From: Cornus controversa
Taxonomy: Eukaryota; Streptophyta; Magnoliopsida; Cornales; Cornaceae
Length of the DNA stretch: 64,000 nt
Assembly (NCBI GenBank): GCA_026545225.1
Contig: CM048847.1
Coordinates: 6,752,501 to 6,816,500, forward strand
Direction of reading: 5' to 3'
How positions within the stretch are numbered: position 1 is the first letter of the stretch; every line of letters begins with the position of its first letter. Under the pieces are notes generated by a model that had not been told where the DNA came from, did no database searches, and saw nothing but the letters and a program-made list of their open reading frames with translations. The position numbers and the translations under genes were made by a program. Shown one piece after another: positions 9,601-22,300 of this stretch.

Positions 9601-12600
9601 TTGCAGCCTGCACCTGAGACATTTGATCTTTTTGATGATGTTATCCTACTTTCAGATAGTCAGATTGTCTATCAAGGTCCACGAGAGAATATTCTAGAGT
9701 TCTTTGAGTACATGGGATTCAAATGCCCAGAAAGGAAAGGAATTGCAGACTTCCTTCAGGAAGTAACTTCTAAGAAGGACCAAGAACAATATTGGTTCAA
9801 AAAGAACCAACCTTACAGATATGTCTCAGTACCTGATTTCGCACGGGCCTTCAACCCTTTCCACATTGGGCAACAACTTTCAGAAGATCTTAGAATTCCA
9901 TACGACAAGTCTAGAGCCCATCCTGCTGCATTGGTGACTGAAAAGTATGGTATCTCCAATTGGGAGCTCTTCAGGGCATGCTTCTCAAGGGAATGGCTGT
10001 TGATGAAGCGGAACTCTTTTGTGTACATATTCAAAACTACCCAGATAACAATCATGGCAACAATTGCCCTGACCGTGTTCCTGAGAACAGAAATGAAAAC
10101 TGGTCAACCGCAAGATGCTGCAAAGTTTTGGGGAGCACTATTTTTCAGTCTCATTAATGTGATGTTTAACGGGATGGCGGAGCTTGCAATGACAGTATTC
10201 AGGCTTCCTGTGTTTTTTAAACAGAGAGATTTCCTGTTCTATCCAGCATGGGCTTTTGCCTTGCCAATTTGGATCCTTCGTATTCCCATTTCACTGATGG
10301 AATCTGGGATATGGATAATTCTTACTTATTACACCATTGGATTTGCACCTGCTGCCAGTAGGCAAGTACAAATTCATATACTTTAAGTCAAGTTGAATTT
10401 GAAGATCTGTCTAATGAGACTTTTGTTCATTGATATATTTCCAACATGTGCAGGTTTTTCAAACAGTTGTTGGCTTTCTTTGGTATACATCAGATGGCTC
10501 TCTCTCTCTTTCGTTTCATTGCAGCAGCTGGGAGAACACAAGTTGTGGCAAACACGCTTGGTACCTTCACCTTGTTAATGGTTTTTGTGCTTGGAGGCTT
10601 CATCGTTGCCAAAGGTTAGAAATCCAACTGTTACTGCATTCCCAAATCTTATCTGCGAATTGTTTCAAATTCAGTTTGATAAGTCACAACCTGCTAGCTT
10701 CATCCATGCTCTTTCAAGATATTTGTATTAAACGATGAACATAAACATTGGGTTCTTGGTGTGCAGATGACATTCAATCATGGATGATATGGGGCTACTA
10801 TATTTCTCCTATGATGTATGGTCAAAATGCCATTGCCATGAATGAGTTTCTTGCAGAAAGATGGAGCACTGTAAGATCTCCAATAACTTTACAGTGATTT
10901 TAACATTCATTTTGGAGAAGCTAACTCGTATATATTTAATATTATTATTTTTATCTCTTTTGGCACAGACCCTGGTCAACCAATCACAACCAACCGTTGG
11001 AAAGCTTCTTCTAAAGGACAGAGGGCTGTTTGTGGATGAGTATATGTTTTGGATTTGTGTTGGAGCGCTTTTCGCGTGGTCTCTTCTTTTTAATGTTCTT
11101 TTCGTTGTGGCCTTGACATACTTGAACCGTAAGTCAATATTTTTTGTTAATTCTTTCAAAATTTTCCGGTGTTAATTAGATCCATTTCCTGATTTTGTAT
11201 TACCAAATTTAATCTCAGCTCTTGGAGATTCTAAAGCTGTAATCGCAGACGAGGATGATAAAAGCAATAATAGGCGGCAAATGACATCAAATGCTGAAGG
11301 TTTGTGATTTTTCAACTTGGACTCTTGTAGACTCTAATTTGATTATTCATTCTGTTTTCTCACTTGGTGGTATGGTAAGTACTCCAAGACCTAAAACATA
11401 TAGACAAGTTGATTAAACTCAATAAAGTGTCAAATGAGGGTAATAGAGAGACTTAAAGGAGGAGCAAGAATACTTGAATTGGATTTCCAAAAAGGAACTG
11501 GTTATGGATTCATGTACCATTAACAAATATTAAGAAACTGACAACACAAACTTTGATGTTACTTGAGGCACTAAATTTGAGATCTGACATGAGACAGCTA
11601 GATATGAAAATTTGAAAATACTTCATCTAATTCTTTCTATTCACCACGTAGTATCCTTAGTTCATGTCATCTGTTTGAACAAACATTGCAACTAAGATGG
11701 TTAAGTGTGCTATCTTGTTAATCTACTTTTAATATTAATCAATCATTGCAGGTATTGATATGGCTGTGAGAAATCCTCAAGGGAATACTGGCATCACAAG
11801 CAATCAGTCTGGAAGAGGAATGGTTTTGCCCTTCCAGCCCCTCTCACTTTCATTCAACCACGTGAATTACTATGTGGATATGCCTGCAGTGAGTCTTTCT
11901 CTGATTTATATTTCAAGTGTCTACAAAGCAATGATTCAAAGAGTAAAAAAATAAACAAATAAATAATCCACAGGATCAAATTAGTTGAACTTTTCCCTAA
12001 TCGAATAGGTTTAGAATTAAGATTACAAAACATAATTTCAATTTAACTATATGATTGGGGGAACTTATATAAAATTAAGTGATCTTGATTCCAATATAAT
12101 ATAATATTTCTATATTATATGTTTGGTTTTACATATCAGGAAATGAAGACTCAAGGGGTTGAAGAAACCCGATTACAACTGCTTCGAGATGTTAGTGGTG
12201 CTTTTAGGCCAGGTGTTCTGACGGCATTAGTTGGTGTTAGTGGTGCTGGAAAGACCACTCTGATGGATGTGTTGGCAGGGAGAAAGACTGGTGGTTATAT
12301 TGAAGGAAGCATAAATATTTCAGGTTACCCAAAGAACCAAGAGACATTTGCTCGAGTCAGTGGTTACTGTGAACAGAATGATATCCATTCTCCATATGTT
12401 ACTGTTTATGAGTCTGTCTTATACTCTGCCTGGCTGCGTCTTGCTAAGGATGTAAAGGCAGAAACACGACAGGTATGCCATGAATCACCAGAAATATGAC
12501 TTTTTTTCTTCCATTTCAAGACTAATTGGACTGAAGAGCTATTTATTCCTTTCTACTGTAGATGTTTGTTGATGAAGTTATGGAATTGGTTGAGCTTAAT

Positions 12601-15399
12601 CCCTTGAGGAATGCATTAGTTGGACTTCCAGGTGTAGATGGTCTTTCAACTGAACAAAGAAAGAGACTCACCATCGCCGTTGAGTTGGTTGCTAATCCTT
12701 CAATCATCTTTATGGATGAGCCCACATCTGGCCTAGATGCCAGAGCTGCTGCAATTGTCATGCGTACTGTGAGAAATACAGTTGATACAGGGCGAACGGT
12801 TGTCTGCACAATTCACCAACCGAGCATTGATATTTTTGAAGCTTTTGACGAGGTATGGATTGTTACATATTTATTCTAACATCACCATCATATGCACTCT
12901 GTTTGAAATTGATATCCCTGTTTCCTTGCAGCTGCTGTTGATGAAGAGAGGAGGACAAGTGATTTATGCTGGATCTCTTGGTCGCCAATCTCACAAGCTT
13001 GTTGAATATTTTGAGGTGAGATTTTTTTTTACGTGTATGCCTTTGGTGCCATGCTGACTTCATAAATAAATTTAGAGATTTAGTCCCAATGTGTCTCTTC
13101 CTCCATATTTCTCTTTTGAAAATTCTTTCCACTGATTAAGCTAAATCTATTGGTTTAAATGGACATAGTTTCTCGAGCATCAGCCTTCAGGTGCTCCCAC
13201 AATAGGGGAAAAAGATGAACTTTATTTTGAAAACTTATTTTTATCTATATATCATTAGATTGATGCACTGCCAGACAACTTATAATTTCTCCTCAAATAA
13301 TCTAATCTAATTTAGGATGGACTTCGCTGCTAATAAACTATAATTGATTCCTAAAATTTTTACTTCGATAAGAAAATATTGAAAAGAGCTCCGTGGATGT
13401 AGGACAGTTTGTGTTGAACCACGTTAAATCTCGTGTTTGTGTGTGATTGCTTTATTGTTTTTTGCTTTGCCCGGTGTTTGTCGTAACAGAGCAGAATATA
13501 TATTTTTCAAATGCTGAAGGGTCTTGAAGCTTGTATTATCCAATTTGAAACTTCCACCCGTCGATTATCCAAGTTTGATTAATATCCAACTCCTTTTGCA
13601 CAGGCTGTCCCAGGGGTTCCTAAGATTAAAGATGGTTATAATCCAGCTACCTGGATGCTGGAGGTCAGTTCTTCTGCAGTCGAGGCTCAACTTGATGTTG
13701 ATTTTGCTGAAGTTTATGCCAACTCCAGTCTCTATCAGTAAGCAATTACTACAATTTGATATTCAACATTTTGTCCTAGACATTGTTTATTTCCCTCTCT
13801 CTCTCTCTCTCTCTGTGAGTGTGTACTAATTTTTTTCTTTTTTTCCCTTTTCCAGGAGAAATCAGGAGCTTATCAAGGAGCTAAGCACTCCAGAACCGGG
13901 TTCCAGGGATCTCTACTTCCCCACTCAATTCTCACAATCCTTCGTAACACAATGCAAGGCTTGTTTCTGGAAACAACATTGGTCATACTGGAGGAACTCA
14001 CAGTATAATGCCATCAGATTCTTCATGACAATTGTTATTGGCGTTCTCTTTGGTGTTATCTTCTGGGGCAAAGGAGACCAAATGTAAGTACAAAATTTTG
14101 CTATTATTATCTACATGATTTACTAAGTCATGTTATCAAAATATATATGAGAGAGATAGGCTAATTATAGGAAACCTTTTTTAACTATTGCATCTTTCTT
14201 TGTCAACAGATACAAACAACAAGACCTCCTTAATCTGCTAGGAGCTACCTACGCAGCTGTCCTTTTCCTTGGAGCCACCAATGCTTCGGCCGTGCAATCT
14301 ATTGTAGCAATTGAAAGAACAGTCTTCTACCGTGAGAGAGCTGCAGGAATGTATTCAGAATTGCCATATGCATTTGCTCAGGTAAAAGATACAAGTTACT
14401 TCACATTTTCAATATATATTCATAATGTTCTGCATCTCAACTTATTCTTTTCATTGAGAACATCTATCTTTTTCACACTCGTAATATGCTTCTGTTTCTT
14501 TTCTAATGCAGGTGGCCATAGAGACTCTTTATGTTTTAATTCAAACCTTCATTTATTCCCTTCTTCTTTACTCCATGATTGGGTTCCATTGGAAGTTGGA
14601 TAAAGTTCTGTACTTCTATTACTTCATATTCATGTGCTTTACCTACTTCACAATGTACGGGATGATGGTGGTTGCTTTGACTCCTGGTCATCAAATTGCC
14701 GCAATTGTCATGTCCTTCTTCCTGAGCTTCTGGAACTTGTTTTCTGGTTTCCTTATCCCCAGGCCGGTATGTATCCTAAATGTCAAATACAGTTGATTAA
14801 TTATGTGGACAAAATTCCGCAATTCTTCATAAAAACATTAGCATTAGCAACAACGGAAAGAATCTTTTAAGAAATTGTTTAGAAAATGTAGTGGACTTAA
14901 CTGGTGATTTTGGAAACATACTTGATATTCATGATTAAGTAAAATTCATTCAATTTTGAACATAAAAACATTACATGGTATTGATAAAAATTTAGGTAGT
15001 AGAATTGAGGTTTGTCAAATGTGTTTAAATGTGTTTTGTCACACTTATATATATATATCTATATATATCACTTGAAAGCATCTCCTTGTTATCATAATCA
15101 TGACACTTCTATGATCAAAATAATTGCAGCTTATTCCCATCTGGTGGAGGTGGTACTACTGGGGTTCTCCAGTTGCTTGGACAATCTACGGCGTTTTCAC
15201 ATCTCAAGTGGGTGACAAGACGGGTATGCTTGAAATACCCGGTCTGGGTGAAATGCCAGTGAACCAATTCCTTAAAGAGAACTTGGGTTTCGAGCATGAC
15301 TTCCTTATACCCGTGGTTTTTGCCCATCTTGGGTGGGTCACCCTCTTCTTCTTGGTGTTTGCTTATGGCATCAAGTTCCTTAACTTCCAAAGAAGATAG
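6664..15399 (+). CDS. ABCG34-like: PDR-type ABC transporter, ABCG34/39-like, 20 exons
   Basis: Full-size ABCG (pleiotropic drug resistance) transporter, an ATP-driven plasma-membrane exporter of specialised metabolites. Exons: 6664-7037, 7502-7622, 7802-7890, 8286-8370, 8646-8936, 9012-9102, 9461-10361, 10454-10614, 10767-10870, 10969-11128, 11219-11299, 11752-11888, 12140-12472, 12562-12852, 12932-13015, 13604-13737, 13856-14083, 14210-14381, 14512-14766, 15130-15399. The joined length is 4362 nt (1453 residues), normal for the family, with every junction in phase. Order is NBD-TMD-NBD-TMD. NBD1 has Walker [10 protein letters not shown] (K207), signature ISGGQ (340-344) and FMDE (362-365). 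NBD2 has GVSGAGKTT (K903), LSTEQ (1004-1008) and [10 protein letters not shown] (about 1026). The C-terminus ends [11 protein letters not shown]. The ATG has good context (AAAATGG). Intron 7 uses a GC donor. The sequence resembles Arabidopsis ABCG34 (camalexin export), but the substrate here is unknown. Confidence 0.95.
10362..10453 (+). other. GC-AG intron (ABCG intron 7)
   Basis: The exon ends CCAGTAG and the intron starts GCAAGT, giving AG|GCAAGT, the consensus of the rare GC donor class. It closes with GTGCAG before TTTTTCAAACAG. Only this junction keeps the conserved family reading [12 protein letters not shown] in frame. Using the nearby GT instead shifts the frame. Confidence 0.9.
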
Positions 15400-16285
15400 A
15401 GAAAATTCATTCCACTCTGGAGGATCTTTAGAATGTTCAAATTTTATGTGTCAAATACGACTGTATACTACTAGTGACTAGTGTAGTTAATTAGAGGGGA
15501 GAAAAGAAAAGTACTATTGCCTCTCTAATTTTTTATTTTATTTTTTATTTTTTGTGTTTGGCTTGAGTTTCTTTTGTCTATATGCATAATGAATGTTTTG
15601 TCCTAAATTTTAAAAACACTAGTTGTTGGTTTGGTTGGTTACTTCTGTATAATATCAGAATCAAGTGCCTTTGTAAACACTGTACGCACGCTCTCTTATT
15701 TGTGGAATTGATTGGTACCTGCATTTCCTCTTAAAACACTGATTAATGTTCCACATTCATTTGTTCTTCCATGTTTGTTACAAGTAATAATTAATTAATT
15801 CTTTATCATCCTTAATGAGCGAACACTGAATTGTAGGGAGTGGATAAATGGTGGACATACAATGTGGGAAAGGAAAAGCGAAAGGAAAGGGAAAGGGAAA
15901 GGGATGAGATACAGAAATACGAGTCACAGTTGAATCACTAGTTTTTGGATTGTTTACTAATGAAATAAATGAAATCAATTGTTCCCATCGATACATGTAT
16001 TCATTTTGCTGACAAGTAATCAAATGAAATCAAGGATAAGAAGAAACTAAAACGTTTTTAGGCAATCTGAATTACGTTTCTGAGTTTTACAAAGAATGAT
16101 TTACAACCAACCAACTATGGCAAGTCTTTGTTCAAACGATTGCAAGAGAACCCAAACCATGGTCCAGTCAACATACTCAAATTGTAGTAGTGATTCACAA
16201 GCATCTTCAAAGACACAACAGAGATCAATGGCACAAGCCTGGAATTGGATTATCCAGCTTCCAATGACGACCGAAGATCTTAAAT
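15400..16285. other. Convergent intergenic spacer and ABCG 3' UTR
   Basis: This holds the presumed 3' untranslated regions of the ABCG gene (from the left) and of the phosphatase (from the right). A purine tract of repeated GGAAAG units lies at about 15870-15905. No further gene is supported. At about 16187-16210 a partial second copy of the phosphatase last-exon sequence is present (separate entry). Confidence 0.6.
16187..16211 (-). repeat. Partial duplicate of phosphatase last exon
   Basis: About 23 bases here are identical to 16314-16336 inside the true last exon. On the minus strand they would read FEDACESLL, like the exon's LEDACESLL. The sequence on either side does not continue the match and there is no splice acceptor context, so it is a small duplicated scrap in the 3' flank and is unlikely to be an exon. 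Confidence 0.65.
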
Positions 16286-16351
16286 TCAACTCTTCTCGGC
16301 CGAAATGCTTTCAAGTAGTGATTCACAAGCATCTTCAAGTAAATCCAAAAC
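16286..16351 (-). CDS. Isolated last exon of the phosphatase
   Basis: Twenty-one codons plus stop directly after a CAG acceptor (plus-strand CTG at 16352-16354). Phase 0 fits the exon 4 donor at 35247/35246 exactly. The product [13 protein letters not shown] is the conserved terminal helix of plant LMW-PTPs. It lies 18.9 kb from the preceding exon, so gene predictors are likely to miss it. Confidence 0.85.
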   Translation of the reverse strand, partial: VLDLLEDACESLLESISAEKS

Positions 16352-19300
16352 CTGCCATGAGATTAAATTGCATAAGCAAAGAATCATGTGAAAAGAGTGA
16401 ATCATATCACTTATTATTGGACTCGACAGAGATCACTTTGAGCTGCTTGCAACATTCTCAATGTATGAAAGTGCCATGTTGAAGGCTAAAAGTGAATGAT
16501 AATAGATCTAATTTTGTTAATTCTCATGTATCAATTAAATCAAAAATTCTGAAAGGATCAATTTACATAACTTGTAGCTAATGGCATGAGGAACATCTTC
16601 GTGTTCTTACCACATCAGGCTCAATATAGCAGTTCAGAAATTTCATAAGCATGCAAACAAAGACTCTGGTATCAATGTACGAGACAACATGTTTATTTTG
16701 TAGCAGATATGATAAAATGGAAGCATGACAATACCTGAAACGATATTTTTGCAATAAATGCTCTAGGAAGAACTTCGAGGTAGCAAAAGGGAAAGTGGAT
16801 TAAGATGGCTAAGTCATGTAATGATGACCGAGTAAGGTTGCACTACAACAGAACCATATGACAGAAGACACCTAAGGCTCAACAAGGACATGGGAAGGTC
16901 AATAAGATCACAGGACACAGTTCAACGTAGCGAGAAAATACCAGGTAATTTATGATTTTGCAGATGATACTTTATTTTAAGTTATCGAGATAGTGTTTAA
17001 TATATATGAAAAGGTGACAAATTCCAGAATGTTCTCCAGTCTAGAATTTCAAGCAAATTTATTTTCTAAAATTATAGCTTGCAAAAGCAGATGCTCAGAG
17101 TGGAGGTCTCAAGATAGTCATTTGTTTAAGAATTCCTCCCTGTTGCGGAAGCTGAGTTCAATGAATGTTTACCGTGTATAATTGTACAATATATGTTGGC
17201 AGCCTCTTGTTTCTGCCCCTTTCTTGAAGGTTTAGGTTGGTGAATATGACGAGATATTACACATAGTATGTTAGATGTAATGAACAGAGATACGATGGTA
17301 AAAAAGGGTAACAACAAGCTAGGTGGAGAATAAGCCAACTCCCGAGAGAGAGAGAGAGTCAGTAGTTTTAGTAGCTATTTGCCTGTTCAAGGCGGACTCG
17401 TTATGGTTCATTATTGAGGGGAAGTTCATTAGATGACTCCCTCTATGGTCCTGCCCTACTAAACCAGAGTCTACATTTTATAATTACTCATGGGGAAGAA
17501 GATAATGCATGACACGGTATAACCATCACGGCAAAGGAGGGTTACCATGGCCCAAATGAATAGGCAAGTAGTTGCCCACAGCAGTGGAAATTTCAAGATT
17601 AGGATGGCTAAACAAACGCCCTAGGATGACCATTTATTGCAGTCAAGTAGTTCTTCAATTAATAAATCACATACTATTGGAGAATCCACACACACAAAAC
17701 TGTCTCTCAAGTGCAAGTGTGTGTAAAGAAATAAACTAGCTTGCTGGAAGACAAGTTTGTTGCCAGAAAACCCAAGGCAATCTTGTATGTAAGCAAAGAG
17801 AGAGAGAGAGGAGTGAAAAGATAACTCTCCTCGGTCTGACCATCAGTTTGGGGATGAAAAGCAGAGGAGAATTTCAGATTAGTCCCTAAAAGTTTCCAAA
17901 GTGTCTTCCAAAAATAACTCACAAATTTCACATCCCTATCAAACACAATGTAAGTGGGTAATCCATGAAGCCTAACAATTTCCTTAAAGAACAAATTAGC
18001 CACATGCGAGGCATCTGCTGTCTTGCTACAAGGAATAAAGTGTCATCTTGGAAAACCTATCTACAACCACTAAAACAGAATCATGTCCTCTAACGGTTTT
18101 AGGCAATCCTAGGACAAAATCCATGCTAAGATCTTTCCATGGTGTATGTGGGACAGGCAAAGGTGTATAAAGTCCAGTGTTCTTTTTCCTAGCTTTAGCT
18201 AATTGACATGTACGACAGTGGGAAACAATCCTAGCAACATCACCCTTTAAAGACGACCAATGAAATTTGTCCTCTACTAGGGAAATTGTCTTATCTCTAC
18301 CAAAATGGTCAGCAATCCCTCTAGCATGTAACTCCCATACTAAAAAGTCTCTAATTGATGTGCGAGGAATGCATAGTCAAAAGCCTCAGAATAAATAACC
18401 GTCTCTAATAACAAAGTCAATATAGTCTCTGCGGTTACCATTCTGAACCTCTTGAAATATTACACCAAAATCAGAACAGGTGGAATACACATCCTTCATC
18501 CTTTCAAAGCCTATAACACTGACACTCATAGCTTGAAGAACAACTATAACCCGACTGAGAGCATCAGCTGGCTTATTTTCTGACCCCTTTCGGTGATTAA
18601 GCACAAAAGTGTACTCTTGCAGAAAAGCAACCCATTTGCATGTTTGGCACTCAATTTCCTTTGAGTTTGAAGGTACCTCAAGGCTTGGTGATCAGAGTAT
18701 AAAACAAACAATCTTTTGGCAACAGATAATATCGCCAATAACAGAGTGCTTGTACAACAGCGTAAAGTTCTTTCTCAAAGGTAGAGTAATTTTGCTTAAC
18801 TTCATTAAGCTTCTCGCTGAAGTACGCAATGAGTTGACCCTCTTGACTTAGGACACCCCCTATTCCAACTCCAGATGCATCACAAGCAACCTCAAAAACT
18901 CTGGAGAATTCAGTATGTCGCAGAACTGGGGCCTCAGTCATTTTCTGCTTGATTTCACTAAAGGCTCATGCTGTAGATGCAGTCCATTTAAACTCCCCTT
19001 TTTTCAAACAGTTTGTGATAGGAGCCATAATGTAGCTGAATCCCTTGATAAAGCGCCTATAAAAAGTAGCCAAACCATGGAAACTACGAACTTCTGAAAT
19101 AGTTTTAGGTTCAGCCCACTCTTTAATTGCTCTTACCTTTTTAGGGTCTGCATCAATACCTTGCGCATAGACAATAAATCCTAGAAAGATCACCTCAGTC
19201 TTCATGAAAGAACATTTCTTGAGATTAACGTATAGTTTTTCAACTCGAAGAACCTCAAGAACTTGTCGAAGGTGACTTAGGTGTTCTCCTTTAGACCAGC

Positions 19301-22300
19301 TATAGATTAAAACATCATCAAAATAAACCACCAAAAACTTCCCTATGAAAGGACGTAAGACTTGAGTCATGACCCTCATAAATGTACTTGGTGCATTTGA
19401 CAACCCAAAGGGCATGACTAGCCACTCAAAAAGTCCATCTTGTGTTTTAAAGGCGGTTTTCCATTCATCACCCGGTCTAATTCGGATTTGGCGATAACCA
19501 CTGCGCAGGTCAATCTTAGAGAACCATTGAGAACCAGCCATTTCATCTAACATGTCATCAAGACGAGGAATAGGAAACCTATACTTGATTGTAATTTTGT
19601 TAATGGCACGACTATTAACACACATCCTCCAAGAACCATCTTTCTTAGGAGTCAAAAGTGCGGGCACAGCACACGGACTAAGGCTATCTCTAATAAAGCC
19701 TTTCTACAAAAGTCCATCAACTTGTCGTTGCAATTCGACACACTCTTTAGGGTTCATTTTATAGTGAGGTAGATTAGGTAACGGGCACCCTGGGACTAAA
19801 TCAATTGCATGTTGAATATTCCTCATGGGAGGTAATTCATCAGGCAATTCCTCCGGTGTCACATCTTGGAACTCTTGCAACAGTTTAGTGACTTCCACAG
19901 GAGGGGAATCTACCTCTTCATTAGAAGGTTCCTGAGACACTTCCTTAGAAACGAGTGCTAGTATAATGCCTGATTCTTTTCCTTCTTTTTCAAACTCCTT
20001 TCTAGTTAGAAGGTGGAGGTGTTTCTTCTCATTGGATTGAGATGGTGACCTATGTTTGGACTTATTATCTCTCTCAATTGGCCTTGTGGGTGTAAGCATG
20101 ATAGTTCAGCCTTTATATTTGAACACATAGGTATTATCTCTACCATGATTAGTAACATCCAAATCATAAAATTAGGGGCGACCAAGAAGTATATGGGCTA
20201 CATCCATGGGTAGGACATCGCACCAAATCTTATCCGAGTATTCGCCCATTTGGATAGGAACCAAACACCTCTCTAAAACTGACAAGGAAGTTTTATCTAC
20301 CCATGCTACCCTATAAGGTTGTGGGTGTGGTTCAGGTTGAAGCTTCATCCTAGCAGCACCTGATTTTGAGACTACATTCATAGAACTTCCTCTATCAATG
20401 ACAATCTTGCAAGCCTTATCCCCAAATCTTAGATATGTGTGGAAGATATTGGTGCGTTTCCAATCCTCCTTTCCCGTAGGAATAGTTAACATGCACCTCA
20501 CGACACTGATTAGTGTATCATCCATTTCTAAGTCTTCCTTAACTTCCTCATTTTCTATGGGATTTTCTACAGCTTCAACAATATTAAGATCTTCCTCCCA
20601 AACAACTTCATTTGACTCGGTGTCTAAGGTCAAGGTACGATGAGAACAGCGTGAAGCATAATGACCTTTACTGTGACATTGGAAACATTCTATAGAGGAT
20701 ATATCGGGTCGAGAACTAGATGCATTACCCTTAAAAGTATTAGCTCTCTGGTTGGGGTTGTTGCTACCTCTAGAGGTAGGTGTCCCAGATTGTATAGTCC
20801 CACGAGATCTCTCGAAGGAAACTGATTTAGTTTGTTGGGATACACCGGCTTGAGAGGTCATTCGCCTAGGGTTAGGAAGCTTATAATATTTCTCAATCTC
20901 TAAAGCCTTTTGATAAGCTTCTTCTAGCGTATCAGGTGCATGCAAGTTGACTTCTCTCTGAATCTCAGTTTTTAATCCATTGATAAATTTAGCTACTGTG
21001 ACCCCATGACTCTTCCTTTACATCACACCTCATCATAAGTTTCTCAAAACGAAACAAGTATTCAGTCACACTAGAAGACATCTGTCTCAGATTCATCAAT
21101 TGGTCTAACAATTGTCTCCTATGATAGGTGGGAAGATATTTCTCTTTCAATTTCTGTTTCATTTCAGCCCACAATGTAATAGGTTCATCACCTAATTGCT
21201 TTAGATTTCTTTGAATTCCTTGCCAGTACCTCTTGGCAAAGCCCACTAATTTCATCTTACCAAATCTCACTCTATGACTATCTGACATATCATACCACTC
21301 AAAGTAGTCTTCCATGTCATCTAACCAATCAAGAAATGCATTAGGATCTAACCTACCATCATAACTAGGAGCATCAACTTTAACTTTCTTTGTAAAATGT
21401 CTCTGATGATCCTCATGATCATCCCTAGGTTCTGGTTCTAACTCATCTAGGTCCTCAAAGTCTTCCGGTGGAAACCTGCGATCTACGACTCGATGGTGAA
21501 CATGTGGTAGAGGTCTCCTAGCATTTGGAACTCGACTCTCTCTAAAGCTAGGATTCCTTTGCTGAGGGGTTCGAGTAGCCTCGGGCATAGGGAGAAGGCC
21601 ACGATGAGGACTTGAATACTCGATTGGATCATCATGGTGACTACCATTAAGATTTGTCCTATGTTTTAGAGAAACTGATGTATCAACCTTAGGTTCATCA
21701 ATGGGACGCTTACCTATGGAAGTAGTCAGCTTAGCCACCTCTTCACTTAGTCGGGCCATGGAGTCTGTTAAACCAGTCATGTTTTGTTCTATGTTTTGAA
21801 CTCGCTCCTCTATTGAAGTTTGGAAGTTATATAGGTCTCCAATGGTCATGGTGAACTAATAGGATGGACTAGACAAGGTAAAGGTTGTGGGAGTATGCCG
21901 CTATTTGACTTTAAATTAGCTAAATGCAAGGGATTTTTTTTTTTTTTTAAGAATTATTAGGATTAATTCTAAAATAGTTCTCTCCTAATTAAAGAGCTCC
22001 TACTCTTTTTCAGAGTAACTAGAGGCTTTCCAATTAAGTTCTGCCAATAACACAAGCAGAAAAATTCCCAGGAAAGAATGGAGGGGTCACAACGGTCCCA
22101 CTTAATACCCAATCTCCTTAGACAGAACCTTCCCAAACATGTGAAATTGGAGGATGCTCAATGGGGTTACCAGAAGTCAACTCCTTCCAAGAGGGTCCTA
22201 CGAGCTTCATGTACCCTAAGGCCAACGTCTAATTGGTTTTTAAATTATCTAAACTTGGCTTGGGTTATACAAATGCAAGGAGATGTTTAACTTAGGTGGG

